From positions 1 to 13,910 of the forward strand of contig CAYJGF010000033.1 of assembly GCA_964369965.1 (NCBI GenBank): a stretch of 13,910 nt of DNA, given 5' to 3'. Below are positions 6,384 through 13,414 of this stretch, piece by piece. The notes under the pieces are model-generated. The model did not search any database and had not been told where the DNA came from. It saw only the letters and a list, made by a program, of their open reading frames with translations. The first letter of the stretch is position 1, and the number at the start of each line of letters is the position of its first letter. Position numbers and translations under genes: made by a program. Origin of the DNA: CAYJBH01 sp964369965 (GTDB lineage: Bacteria; Bacillota; Clostridia; Oscillospirales; Ruminococcaceae).

Positions 6384-8693
6384 TCAATTGTACACTCCCG
6401 TAAGCGGTGCAATTGCCGGACTTTGCGGTTCGGGTACAGGTGTTGGTGTTGGTGTGGGCGCGGGTGTAGGTGTAGGTTCAGGAGTGGGCACACCATAAAA
6501 TACTCGCAGGTATTCACTGTGAAAATAATTGGTAGATAGGTCGGCATAAGCCACATCATTTGCATTGGAACTCGAAGTGCCTAATGAAAACATCAATTGC
6601 GGTGAGGGGGGCACTGCCAATATCGCCTGTGAGATAGCCCACATACCGCTCCCGCCGCTCGTCGCCGTTAAAACAATGTTGTTGCTGTTTATTGTTATGC
6701 CCGGGGTGCCTGTGGCAGGTGTGGCGGCAACGCTATTAATTCCATACCCACTTATAGATCCGGACATACTGGTTGCCCCACCACCCGTTGCCGTCAACTG
6801 TGAGGTGTCGTTTAACACGGCAGTTTCACTTTGCACTCCATGTCCACCGTTTGCCGAGTAGGTGGTGGGGTTTGCCGTGCCATAATTTTCGGCAGCACCA
6901 CCCACGGCATTAATTGCCCCACCACCCGAGAGCGCAATGCCGTTCGTGACATTTATCCCGTTGCCTGCGTTGTTATTATGCACAGCACTATTATTAGCGC
7001 CACTGTCAACAATGCTATCACCGCCCAAAGAAGATGCTATGCTTGCACCGTTTGTTAAGGTTAACGCCGCCGCACTGATTCCATGTCCGGCATGAATTGC
7101 ATCATCAACAGTTTCCTCCGTATTGCTACTCGCATTTCCGCCTGTTGCGCCGGTGGTTATCTTTGCGCCGTCTAAGCTGAATGTACCGTCGACATGAATC
7201 CCGTCACCGGCGGATACTATTAAACGGGAATTTTTCGGGTTTGTGCAACTTCCGCCAACCGCACTGCCTATGCTCGCGCCGCTTTGCATGGTGAAATCGT
7301 AACCTACATATATTGCGTGCGGTGAGCCAATTCCGAATACATTGCTACCAAAATCTGATATGTCGGTGCCGACAGCGCTCGCGATTGTGCTGTTGTTTTT
7401 CATTGTAAAATCATTTGTGATGTATATAGCATTGCCGTTATTTGCACCGGCACCGCCATTAATATTACCTATTGAACTATTGTCTAAGGTTGTCGCCCCC
7501 AAAATTATGTTTATTCCACGCCCGCCCGACAATATGTTGCCGCCAACTGTGTTAATAGAACTTCCACCGGTAATATCGCCCGTTGTGTTGGAGTTATTTA
7601 TAATAAATCCGCCGTCATTGACAGTTATTCCATTCCCACCGATACCTGCGCTATAGACTCCACTGTTAGATGTAGAATTCCCGCCTTTTATAGCACCTAT
7701 AGTTGAGCTTTCAAGTGTAAAACCGCCGATAATATTTATGCCGTAGCCGCCACGATCACTAACACTACTGCTTGTTGTGGCATTTCCGCCCGTGGCACTG
7801 ATAATTTCACAATTTTCTAAAGTTAGGGAACTGTCTTTATTGGCTTTGAACAAACCATCGCCGCCAGAACCGCCGTCTCCACTATCGCCCCCGGTTAAAG
7901 TTAGTTTTGTGTTTTTTATTATAATTTCGCTTGTATCTGATCCAAAAATTTGAATTCCGTGACCGCCGGAATAGGTGTTGCCGTCACCTGAAACCCCCTT
8001 GCCACCGCTTGCGGTTATTTCGTTATTACCGGTGGTTGTAAATATTCCATTGCGGATAAAAATTCCGTGTCCGCCATTTGCTCCGAGACCAACACCATTC
8101 CCTCCTTGTGCTGTGATTTTAGCACTGTTTAGATGTAATTCATTACAGTAAATCCCGTCATTATACGAAGTGTTGTATGTTTCGTTGCCGGTGGCATTGA
8201 TAGTAGCGTTTTTTATGGTTAATTTTTTAGCATCAAATGGACCTGTGCCAATATAAATTCCGCACTGTTTATAAGCGCCTGTTGCTGTTAAACTACCGCC
8301 GCCGGTGCCGTCAATTATTGTATCGCCATTAACGTGAAGTGCACCACCGGTAGAGCCATTGTTAATGAGAGGGGGCGTTATGGAGTTACTGCCTATAAGT
8401 AATATGTTTATGTCACCTTCTATTTTAATATCGCCTATTATGGTTGCATTATTTAAGGTTAGGATGTGTGGCGTTGTAGTATCGTCCCAACGCACGGTTC
8501 CGCTTGTAATCAAGCCGTTTGAATTAGATTTGTCGTATGTAGTATTTTCAGCTAAACTAAGAGTTTTAATTGGAGCAGCAGAAGCATCCCCAATACTCAC
8601 ACTCGTCGCCGCAAAAGCCCCCGTCCCGAGCAGGACAAAAAACAGCGCCGACACCGCCGCCATAAATCCAAATCGTTTCAACATCGTTATCAT
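6384..8693 (-). CDS. Secreted beta-helix repeat protein with Pro-Thr tail
   Basis: A 769-residue exported protein. Residues 1-29 form a signal peptide (charged start, hydrophobic stretch, cleavage likely after AFA). From about 75 it is rich in Gly, Asn, Ser and Thr with regular short strands (LTLNNATI, INILLIGSNSI). A degenerate repeat beginning G-I-x-(I/V) recurs about 15 times (near residues 144, 179, 209, 245, 279, 317, 354, 392, 420, 459, 497, 537, 578, 618 and 649), spaced 28-41 residues, usually with a TGG or GGN turn. This fits a right-handed parallel beta-helix as in surface adhesins and polysaccharide-binding proteins. No catalytic residues can be assigned. Residues about 735-757 are a Pro/Thr/Glu linker and the protein stops 12 residues later, with no transmembrane anchor. 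ATG 8693 is chosen because AGGGG lies six bases upstream. Confidence 0.85.
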   Translation of the reverse strand: MITMLKRFGFMAAVSALFFVLLGTGAFAATSVSIGDASAAPIKTLSLAENTTYDKSNSNGLITSGTVRWDDTTTPHILTLNNATIIGDIKIEGDINILLIGSNSITPPLINNGSTGGALHVNGDTIIDGTGGGSLTATGAYKQCGIYIGTGPFDAKKLTIKNATINATGNETYNTSYNDGIYCNELHLNSAKITAQGGNGVGLGANGGHGIFIRNGIFTTTGNNEITASGGKGVSGDGNTYSGGHGIQIFGSDTSEIIIKNTKLTLTGGDSGDGGSGGDGLFKANKDSSLTLENCEIISATGGNATTSSSVSDRGGYGINIIGGFTLESSTIGAIKGGNSTSNSGVYSAGIGGNGITVNDGGFIINNSNTTGDITGGSSINTVGGNILSGGRGINIILGATTLDNSSIGNINGGAGANNGNAIYITNDFTMKNNSTIASAVGTDISDFGSNVFGIGSPHAIYVGYDFTMQSGASIGSAVGGSCTNPKNSRLIVSAGDGIHVDGTFSLDGAKITTGATGGNASSNTEETVDDAIHAGHGISAAALTLTNGASIASSLGGDSIVDSGANNSAVHNNNAGNGINVTNGIALSGGGAINAVGGAAENYGTANPTTYSANGGHGVQSETAVLNDTSQLTATGGGATSMSGSISGYGINSVAATPATGTPGITINSNNIVLTATSGGSGMWAISQAILAVPPSPQLMFSLGTSSSNANDVAYADLSTNYFHSEYLRVFYGVPTPEPTPTPAPTPTPTPVPEPQSPAIAPLTGVYN

Positions 8694-8722
8694 ATTTTTC
8701 CCCTGATTTTATATACGGATTT

Positions 8723-8751
8723 ATTATAGCATGATTTTTGTGGTATGTAAA
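8723..8751 (-). promoter_or_regulatory. Sigma-A promoter of the beta-helix gene
   Basis: On the minus strand, TTTACA (8751-8746) is followed by a 17-base spacer and TATAAT (8728-8723). It lies 29 bases upstream of the start codon, in the gap after the large membrane protein gene. No convincing terminator separates the two genes, so read-through from upstream is also possible. Confidence 0.75.
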
Positions 8752-8783
8752 TTGTTTTTTGAACCCCGATACCATAACAACAA

Positions 8784-11700
8784 CTACTCCACCATGTCCT
8801 GCACCGTTATCAATTCGCCGTTTTGGGTATACACAAAATTGTTCAGCATATATGAATTGCCGTCGGTCGTATCGTATAATTTCGGGTAGGTGCTCCCATC
8901 GGTGAATAGTATCCCATCGTTGTGGTAGGACACCACCTCCTCTATCGGGAGTGGGTCGGTGGTCGCCTCATCATCTATATAGTCAATATAACCGCTCAGT
9001 GAAATCATACTGCCGTCCTGCCGTGTTAACATTATGGTATTATGCCACGCATCACTCCAGTCGTTTAAAAACACTGTGATGTGCTCCGGCTTGACACCCT
9101 GCTGTGCGATTATTATCGGCTCACTCTTTGTATAATCTATATAGTAGAGCGCACCACTCTGTGACAGTGCAAAAAATGATGCCTCATGCCCGTGATAAAG
9201 CCGAATAAAATGCTCCCCCGCAAGGGTTTGCATCGTCGCATTTATACTCTGCGCCGCCGTTTGGCTGTATGCGAGTTTCTCCTCATCCGCCATCAGCACC
9301 TCCCTGCTATACACCGTGCCATCGTCAAATAGAGTGGTGATGACATAGTCCGCATGTGTATAGACCGCGGCGGCGTCCACCGGCAGGGTGTACGGTAGGA
9401 GGTCTAAAAGCGCGCCCTCGGTATTGATATAGATAAAACTGCCGTCGGTCATCTCCCAGATATTTTCCGACAGCGGCTGTTTTAGGTTGGTGGTGTCAAG
9501 ATTTGCGTAGATTGAGGCGGCAGGACCTGCCTCTATAACCCAGCTCTCGTCCGTCTTTTGCAGGTAGGCAACGCCGTTATAAACCTCAATGCGCGCAAAA
9601 TCACCCTCGAACTGCTTCACCTCTAAATTCTCGCCCTCTATCGGACTATATCCTGATTCCCACGCATTTTGGGCAAATCCATATAGTTTATTATCGTCCG
9701 TTAATACAAATAGTATATCGTATACCCCAAACGGCACGGCATCGACAATATTCCCGACATAATCGTTGATCGGGGTATACATCTCATACCCCTCGCCGAT
9801 TATCAATTTTAGCTCGTCGCCCACGCTAAGCCCATCGACTTCTTTTTTTATATCGGCACCGTATTGCAACGCCGCCTCGTCACGCAACATGTTTACTATT
9901 TCAAGTCGACCTGCCTGTGCCTCCTGCTCGATATTGTCGCACAGTGGCTTGCCACCCTCGATGTAGGCAATCTCATAATAAGCGTCAAACGCCTCGGTAT
10001 ACATGCCTTGCTGATACAGCTCATCTGCGGTGTCGAGTTTGGAGTTCATGTCTATATATCCATAAATCACAACCCCGACCACTACGGCAAAAACACCGGC
10101 ACCGATTGCACCTGCAACCGCAAGTGCCTTTAGATAAAATACGGCTTTTTCTTTATATCTTGCTTTCTTCGCAAGAATTCTATTTAGTTTTTTATGGTGG
10201 TTGTCGTATTCTGCCGCAAAGTCAAACTCATAATTTTTATAATTTTTATGCAACCAGATTAAAACTTCGTCCGTTAAATCGGGGTGGTTGAATTTTGCGA
10301 CATGCTTGAATATTTCATAGCTGTCGGGCGCACTTTTCATCAATTTGAAAAATGCCTTTTTACCTTTTATTATCCTTGACACACCCTCCGGTGTGGTGTG
10401 CAGGTTGCCGAGACTCTCCTCCAATTGGAGCATATTTTGAGAATAACCACCGATGACATTGATTAGATTAACGATTTCATAAAACTGCTCAATCGGTTGT
10501 ATCTTCAGGGTAGCATTTGCAAAGGTCAACATCTTGCTTGCGTTTGTCGTTATGTTTTGGAGCGTGAGCCACGACCTTGACTGCGTCGCACCGATGAGCA
10601 GGTTGACTACCATAGAATTTCTATTGTAGTTCTCCCACATCGCGTTAAATTTTTCGAGGATTTCGCTCGCCCTCTGCTTAATCAGATCTACATATTGATC
10701 ATATGCGCCGTATCTTTCAAGCAACTCTTTGTCGAAATACGAGGATACAAGCACCTCTTCATTGTTATTTATAATTGCTATGAATTTTTTATTCAAGTAG
10801 CTATAATCTTGATTTAATATCATAACTATGCGTTTTAGCGGTGTATTGTCGCCGTATAGATAGGAAAACTCATCAAAGCAAGACTCATAAAATTCAAAGG
10901 TGCGCCTTATGTCATTTTCACAGAAATAGAAATATTCCGCACAGATATATTTGGCGGTGTCCTCAAAAACAGGATATCCGGGATAATCGATGGGGTTTTG
11001 GAGCACAAACTGCGCCTGTGTGAAACACTCGTTTAGGTTCGATATCTCCTGCTCGCTCAAAGGATTTTCGGCGCTTTTTCCGAAATGGTTTTTGGCGAAT
11101 TTTTCCACCATGTTAAAATAGGCAAGAATGGTCTCGTTGTCGCGCATAACCGCCCTTAAGACCGCTTTTTGAAACGGCTCTAACTCGCCGAAGGTGTGCA
11201 ACGAAATATTATAGTCAGCCGAGACTTCATGCAACATCGACATATCATTAAGCAACATTGCGACATGTACCGCGAATTCCTCCCGATTAAAAAGGTCATC
11301 TTTGATCAAACCGTTAAGCGCGGCAGCATCTTTATTTTTTGCGTTTTGCAACAACTGCGAGATGGTGTCGGCATTATTTTCGAGATACTCACCCTGCCAC
11401 CTGATCTTTGCAACGGCATATAAGGCGGTTACATCACCCTGTTGCACCTCGTCTAACAGCCGCTCTATCTGTTGCATACGTGTCAAATCATGACTGTATT
11501 TTTCCGGATTTAACTCATGTGCCCTTTGCATCATACGCAAAGCTAAAGGAAAATCCTCATTTTTATCCGGCAACATCGCGGTGCGATAAATCTTTGAAAG
11601 GGTGGCGAAAACCGGCGGATAATCTTCATCCGTTAACTGCGATAAAAGCTGTTCCGCCTGCGCTACATCGCCGTTATTAAGATATTTGACGGCATTGATG

Positions 11701-12206
11701 TATTTACCACTGATTCCGCAGGCATCTATGATGGTTTCTCGTGTGGATTCACGTAGAAAAGAATAGTGGTTTAGCGCCTTCCCAAGGAGGTCGATGCCAA
11801 TGGCGAGCATATCCTCCTTGCTTTTTTCATTCTTCTCGGTGTAACTTTGGTGAGAGCCCTTGTCACGGAATAGCGAAAACGTCCAGAACCAATTGTTTTC
11901 TTTTTTCGACTCATGCGGGGTCACGCCGGCACTTGAAATGGTTTTATCAAATCTTAATATGGCGAAGCATAAACTGATGTCCAGTTCATATACATTAAAG
12001 TTTTTTCTGTTGAGCTTTTTGCGTTTCAGCTTTGTAATATAATTGTTATCATCGTTGTTATTCTCCACGAGATAATCATAGAGTTTTACGTTGAAATCCT
12101 TATCAAATAAAAGTCCAGCTCTATAGGCAACGATATCCTGGCCGAGCAACGCAACAGCCTTTGTGCATATCGTGTATTTAAAATCTACATCATATTTTTC
12201 GAGCAT
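8784..12206 (-). CDS. Large single-pass membrane protein: helical cytoplasmic part, TPR-like segment, beta-rich exterior
   Basis: A 1140-residue protein of no family I recognise. Residues 1-690 lack a signal peptide and are mostly helical and charged, with TPR/SEL1-like pairs of helices around 165-300 (for example NNGDVAQAEQLLSQL). Residues about 693-717 are one hydrophobic segment after a Lys/Arg-rich stretch (672-688), so the N-terminus should be inside and the C-terminus outside. Residues 724-757 look like a single TPR (ADELYQQGMYTEAFDAYYEIAY). From about 790 to the end are short repeated strands with GALYYIDY- and DGTVYSRE-like blades, suggesting a beta-propeller; that is inference from pattern. 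The frame is open back to 12446, but ATG 12206 is chosen because AAGGAG lies four bases upstream and the promoter sits in the longer version. A structural or sensory envelope role is possible; function unknown. Confidence 0.85.
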   Translation of the reverse strand: MLEKYDVDFKYTICTKAVALLGQDIVAYRAGLLFDKDFNVKLYDYLVENNNDDNNYITKLKRKKLNRKNFNVYELDISLCFAILRFDKTISSAGVTPHESKKENNWFWTFSLFRDKGSHQSYTEKNEKSKEDMLAIGIDLLGKALNHYSFLRESTRETIIDACGISGKYINAVKYLNNGDVAQAEQLLSQLTDEDYPPVFATLSKIYRTAMLPDKNEDFPLALRMMQRAHELNPEKYSHDLTRMQQIERLLDEVQQGDVTALYAVAKIRWQGEYLENNADTISQLLQNAKNKDAAALNGLIKDDLFNREEFAVHVAMLLNDMSMLHEVSADYNISLHTFGELEPFQKAVLRAVMRDNETILAYFNMVEKFAKNHFGKSAENPLSEQEISNLNECFTQAQFVLQNPIDYPGYPVFEDTAKYICAEYFYFCENDIRRTFEFYESCFDEFSYLYGDNTPLKRIVMILNQDYSYLNKKFIAIINNNEEVLVSSYFDKELLERYGAYDQYVDLIKQRASEILEKFNAMWENYNRNSMVVNLLIGATQSRSWLTLQNITTNASKMLTFANATLKIQPIEQFYEIVNLINVIGGYSQNMLQLEESLGNLHTTPEGVSRIIKGKKAFFKLMKSAPDSYEIFKHVAKFNHPDLTDEVLIWLHKNYKNYEFDFAAEYDNHHKKLNRILAKKARYKEKAVFYLKALAVAGAIGAGVFAVVVGVVIYGYIDMNSKLDTADELYQQGMYTEAFDAYYEIAYIEGGKPLCDNIEQEAQAGRLEIVNMLRDEAALQYGADIKKEVDGLSVGDELKLIIGEGYEMYTPINDYVGNIVDAVPFGVYDILFVLTDDNKLYGFAQNAWESGYSPIEGENLEVKQFEGDFARIEVYNGVAYLQKTDESWVIEAGPAASIYANLDTTNLKQPLSENIWEMTDGSFIYINTEGALLDLLPYTLPVDAAAVYTHADYVITTLFDDGTVYSREVLMADEEKLAYSQTAAQSINATMQTLAGEHFIRLYHGHEASFFALSQSGALYYIDYTKSEPIIIAQQGVKPEHITVFLNDWSDAWHNTIMLTRQDGSMISLSGYIDYIDDEATTDPLPIEEVVSYHNDGILFTDGSTYPKLYDTTDGNSYMLNNFVYTQNGELITVQDMVE

Positions 12207-12242
12207 CTCTCTCCTTAATTCATATATATTAACGTAATTTTC

Positions 12243-12262
12243 TGTACGGAAATACCGTAACA
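12243..12262 (-). promoter_or_regulatory. Inverted repeat at the predicted transcription start (possible operator or mRNA hairpin)
   Basis: Minus strand TGTTACGG, TATTT, CCGTACA forms a seven-pair stem with one bulged base. It begins four bases after the -10 box and covers the predicted start site near 12260. It would be either a repressor site or a hairpin at the mRNA 5' end. No T tract follows, so it is not a terminator. Confidence 0.45.
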
Positions 12263-12266
12263 TGTT

Positions 12267-12295
12267 ATGATAATACAATATAGATATTTTGTCAA
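12267..12295 (-). promoter_or_regulatory. Sigma-A promoter of the large membrane protein gene
   Basis: On the minus strand, TTGACA (12295-12290) is followed by a 17-base spacer and TATCAT (12272-12267). Predicted start near 12260 gives a leader of about 54 bases to ATG 12206. This supports the shorter protein start. Confidence 0.8.
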
Positions 12296-12312
12296 GTGTT
12301 TTTTTGTTTTTC

Positions 12313-12360
12313 CGTGTAGAAATGTGTAGAAATGTCAATGATAGGTGACACTTTACTCCA
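12313..12360. mobile_element. Possible insertion-sequence end fragment with a 10-base direct repeat
   Basis: GTGTAGAAAT occurs twice in direct succession (12314-12333), followed by TGTCAATGATAGGTGACACTT, in which TGTCA and TGACA are inverted. Such short repeated TGT motifs recall the multiple-repeat ends of IS21-like elements, but no istA/istB gene is present and no exact end can be set. The call rests on resemblance only. Confidence 0.25.
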
Positions 12361-12388
12361 AAAAAATATAAGGTTAAAGGTTGGGGTC

Positions 12389-12441
12389 GAAAAATCCCCC
12401 GGAGCGACGAGCCGTAGGTGAGGAACGCAGGGGGATTTTTC
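12389..12441. terminator. Long-stem hairpin, probable bidirectional terminator
   Basis: GAAAAATCCCCC (12389-12400) and GGGGGATTTTTC (12430-12441) are perfect 12-base inverted arms around a 29-base loop. Each strand ends its stem with a run of five T, so it could terminate transcription both ways. It follows the stop of the transposase fragment (minus strand) by about 11 bases. The loop (GAGCGACGAGCC, then GAGGAACGC) looks like a dispersed intergenic repeat. A transposable-element part is an alternative. Confidence 0.6.
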
Positions 12442-12451
12442 AGCAATTTTT

Positions 12452-12535
12452 CTACATCACCCCTAAGTATTTTGCCATAACCTCGTTCGGTGTTTTAAAT
12501 CCTACACGTCGAAAAGATGCTCGCAGTCGAAAACA
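12452..12535 (-). pseudogene. C-terminal fragment of a transposase (IS30-like)
   Basis: A minus-strand frame of 27 codons ends FRRVGFKTPNEVMAKYLGVM and TAG, bounded upstream by an in-frame TGA at 12538-12536. A basic stretch followed by G-(F/Y)-K-T-P-N-E-V is the usual tail of IS30-family DDE transposases. All catalytic parts are missing, so this is a remnant. It lies next to an IS-end-like segment, a large hairpin and an integrative-element-type gene, consistent with decayed mobile DNA. Confidence 0.5.
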
Positions 12536-12654
12536 TCACCGTGCCGAACATACGCACACTGTTATTTTTACAAAAACGTTTAAAGGAGGGCAAAAGCTGT
12601 GCAGTCAAGAATAAATCAGAACTTTGCAATAACCGAAGCTGTCCGTGTAGGTAA
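12517..12654 (+). CDS. Possible small or remnant ORF upstream of the integrative-element gene
   Basis: A 45-codon frame beginning MLAVENITVPNIRTLLFLQK is open from ATG 12517 to TAA 12654, overlapping the start of the next gene in another frame. The first 25 residues look protein-like, and compact overlapping genes are common in integrative elements. No Shine-Dalgarno is evident, and it partly overlaps the transposase remnant on the other strand. It may be the truncated end of an element gene or chance. Confidence 0.2.
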   Translation: MLAVENITVPNIRTLLFLQKRLKEGKSCAVKNKSELCNNRSCPCR

Positions 12655-12910
12655 CGCCGAGTTTGTGCTTGGCGAAAACACCAAAGCCCCAAACAGCTTT
12701 GTAACATGGCAATGTAGGGACGGCGATGATAATTTTTTTGGTCACTATTTTAATTCAAGACTGTCGGCACAAAAGGATCTATATTACCGTGCGGTTGAGG
12801 ATATAAAGTTTTTGGAAACGATGAAAAAACGGCATCGGGAGGAGCGGAAGTTTTATTATGTCCTGAAAATGAATTGTTTGTATGGACTTTTGGTGCGGAA
12901 TCAAATATAA
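12599..12910 (+). CDS. Small integrative-element-type accessory protein (hypothetical)
   Basis: A 103-residue protein starting at GTG 12599, with a strong AGGAGG (12584-12589) nine bases upstream. The core, NFAITEAVRVGNAEFVLGEN then FVTWQCRDGDDNFFGHYFNSR and a helical RAVEDIKFLE, resembles short hypothetical proteins carried in accessory operons of clostridial conjugative elements; this is from memory of the family's appearance and no function is known. Predicted cytoplasmic, no signal or membrane segment. The last 25 or so residues (from about 76, KKRHREERKFYYVLKM) look unlike the core; another frame through the same bases also reads protein-like to TAG 12927, suggesting a frameshift or fusion to a remnant. 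No other element genes surround it. Confidence 0.6.
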   Translation: MQSRINQNFAITEAVRVGNAEFVLGENTKAPNSFVTWQCRDGDDNFFGHYFNSRLSAQKDLYYRAVEDIKFLETMKKRHREERKFYYVLKMNCLYGLLVRNQI

Positions 12911-12950
12911 TGATTGTAGTGGATTAGTTAGATAATCTTAGGACGATGTT

Positions 12951-12983
12951 TAGACAGCATTTAATACGTGCAATTTATATAAT
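12951..12983 (+). promoter_or_regulatory. Candidate promoter of the HxlR regulator gene
   Basis: TAGACA (12951-12956), 17 bases, then TTTATA (12974-12979). A better -10 box TATAAT lies at 12978-12983 but without a good -35 at the right distance. The AT-rich gap upstream of the regulator holds no other signal, and the start would be very close to the Shine-Dalgarno. Confidence 0.3.
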
Positions 12984-12995
12984 AAGGATTATATT

Positions 12996-13337
12996 ATGAA
13001 AATAAAAAAACAATACACTTGTGCATTGTTATTATCAATGGATTTGTTAGGTGGAAAATGGAAAATGAGGATTTTATGGCATATTTTAAATGGTGACAAT
13101 CGTTTTTCGCTATTACAAAAAGGGATCCCAGATATAACACATAAAATGCTTGTGACACAATTGAAAGAACTTGAGCAAAGCAATATATTAATAAGAACTG
13201 TGGTATGTGAAAAACCACTTAATGTAGTGTATTCACTATCAACACAGTATAAGGGACTTATTCCATTAGTCGAGGGTTTCTGTGATTTTTCGAAAGAATA
13301 TGCCAGTCAAAATGAAATAACTCTCGAGGATATATAG
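12996..13337 (+). CDS. HxlR/DUF24 family transcriptional regulator
   Basis: A 113-residue winged-helix regulator. It opens with KKQYTCALLLSMDLLGGKWKMRILWHIL, the family hallmark (C, then GGKWK at 19-23); the recognition helix is around 47-60 (ITHKMLVTQLKELE), and the wing includes KPLNVVYSLS. C9 matches the N-terminal cysteine that in HxlR/DUF24 proteins such as YodB, CatR and HypR senses quinones, aldehydes or hypochlorite; C71 and C96 are further candidates for disulfides. ATG 12996 has AAGGA seven bases upstream. It is followed after 77 bases by a VOC enzyme with its own promoter and a palindrome between, so the enzyme is the probable target. Base composition is more AT-rich than in the secA operon, suggesting transfer. 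Confidence 0.92.
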   Translation: MKIKKQYTCALLLSMDLLGGKWKMRILWHILNGDNRFSLLQKGIPDITHKMLVTQLKELEQSNILIRTVVCEKPLNVVYSLSTQYKGLIPLVEGFCDFSKEYASQNEITLEDI

Positions 13338-13351
13338 GTACAAAAAAGTAC
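13338..13351. promoter_or_regulatory. GTAC-N6-GTAC dyad, candidate HxlR operator
   Basis: GTAC, AAAAAA, GTAC begins right after the stop of the regulator gene and ends four bases before the -35 box of the VOC gene promoter. The arms are self-complementary, and the dyad is suited to a dimeric winged-helix regulator. Its role is inferred from position. Confidence 0.5.
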
Positions 13352-13355
13352 GTTA

Positions 13356-13385
13356 TTGTCTAAAGTGTTGTATTTGGGTTATAAT
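13356..13385 (+). promoter_or_regulatory. Promoter of the VOC enzyme gene
   Basis: TTGTCT (13356-13361) is followed by an 18-base spacer and TATAAT (13380-13385). The start would be near 13392, leaving a short leader containing AGGAGG. The -35 box departs from consensus at two positions, compatible with a regulated promoter. Confidence 0.65.
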
Positions 13386-13414
13386 TAAATCACAACAAAA
13401 AGGAGGTAATGAAA

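Noticed and set aside
6341..6565. A 74-codon minus-strand frame at the end of the beta-helix gene
   Set aside because: It is an alternative frame of the Pro-Thr repeat DNA, giving a His/Pro-rich low-complexity product.
8706..8783. A terminator after the large membrane protein gene (TGGTAT and ATACCA arms)
   Set aside because: A six-pair stem with a loop of over 20 bases and no T tract.
12207..12446. An 80-residue N-terminal extension of the large membrane protein
   Set aside because: It would cross the promoter, the start-site dyad and the IS-like scar; AAGGAG just before ATG 12206 fixes the shorter start.
12381..12614. A 77-codon plus-strand frame through the hairpin
   Set aside because: It reads through the stem-loop and the antisense of the transposase fragment and has no protein-like character until the end, which overlaps the next gene by chance.
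13409..13414. Upstream ATG of the VOC gene
   Set aside because: It is only two bases from AGGAGG; the next in-frame ATG at 13415 has proper spacing.
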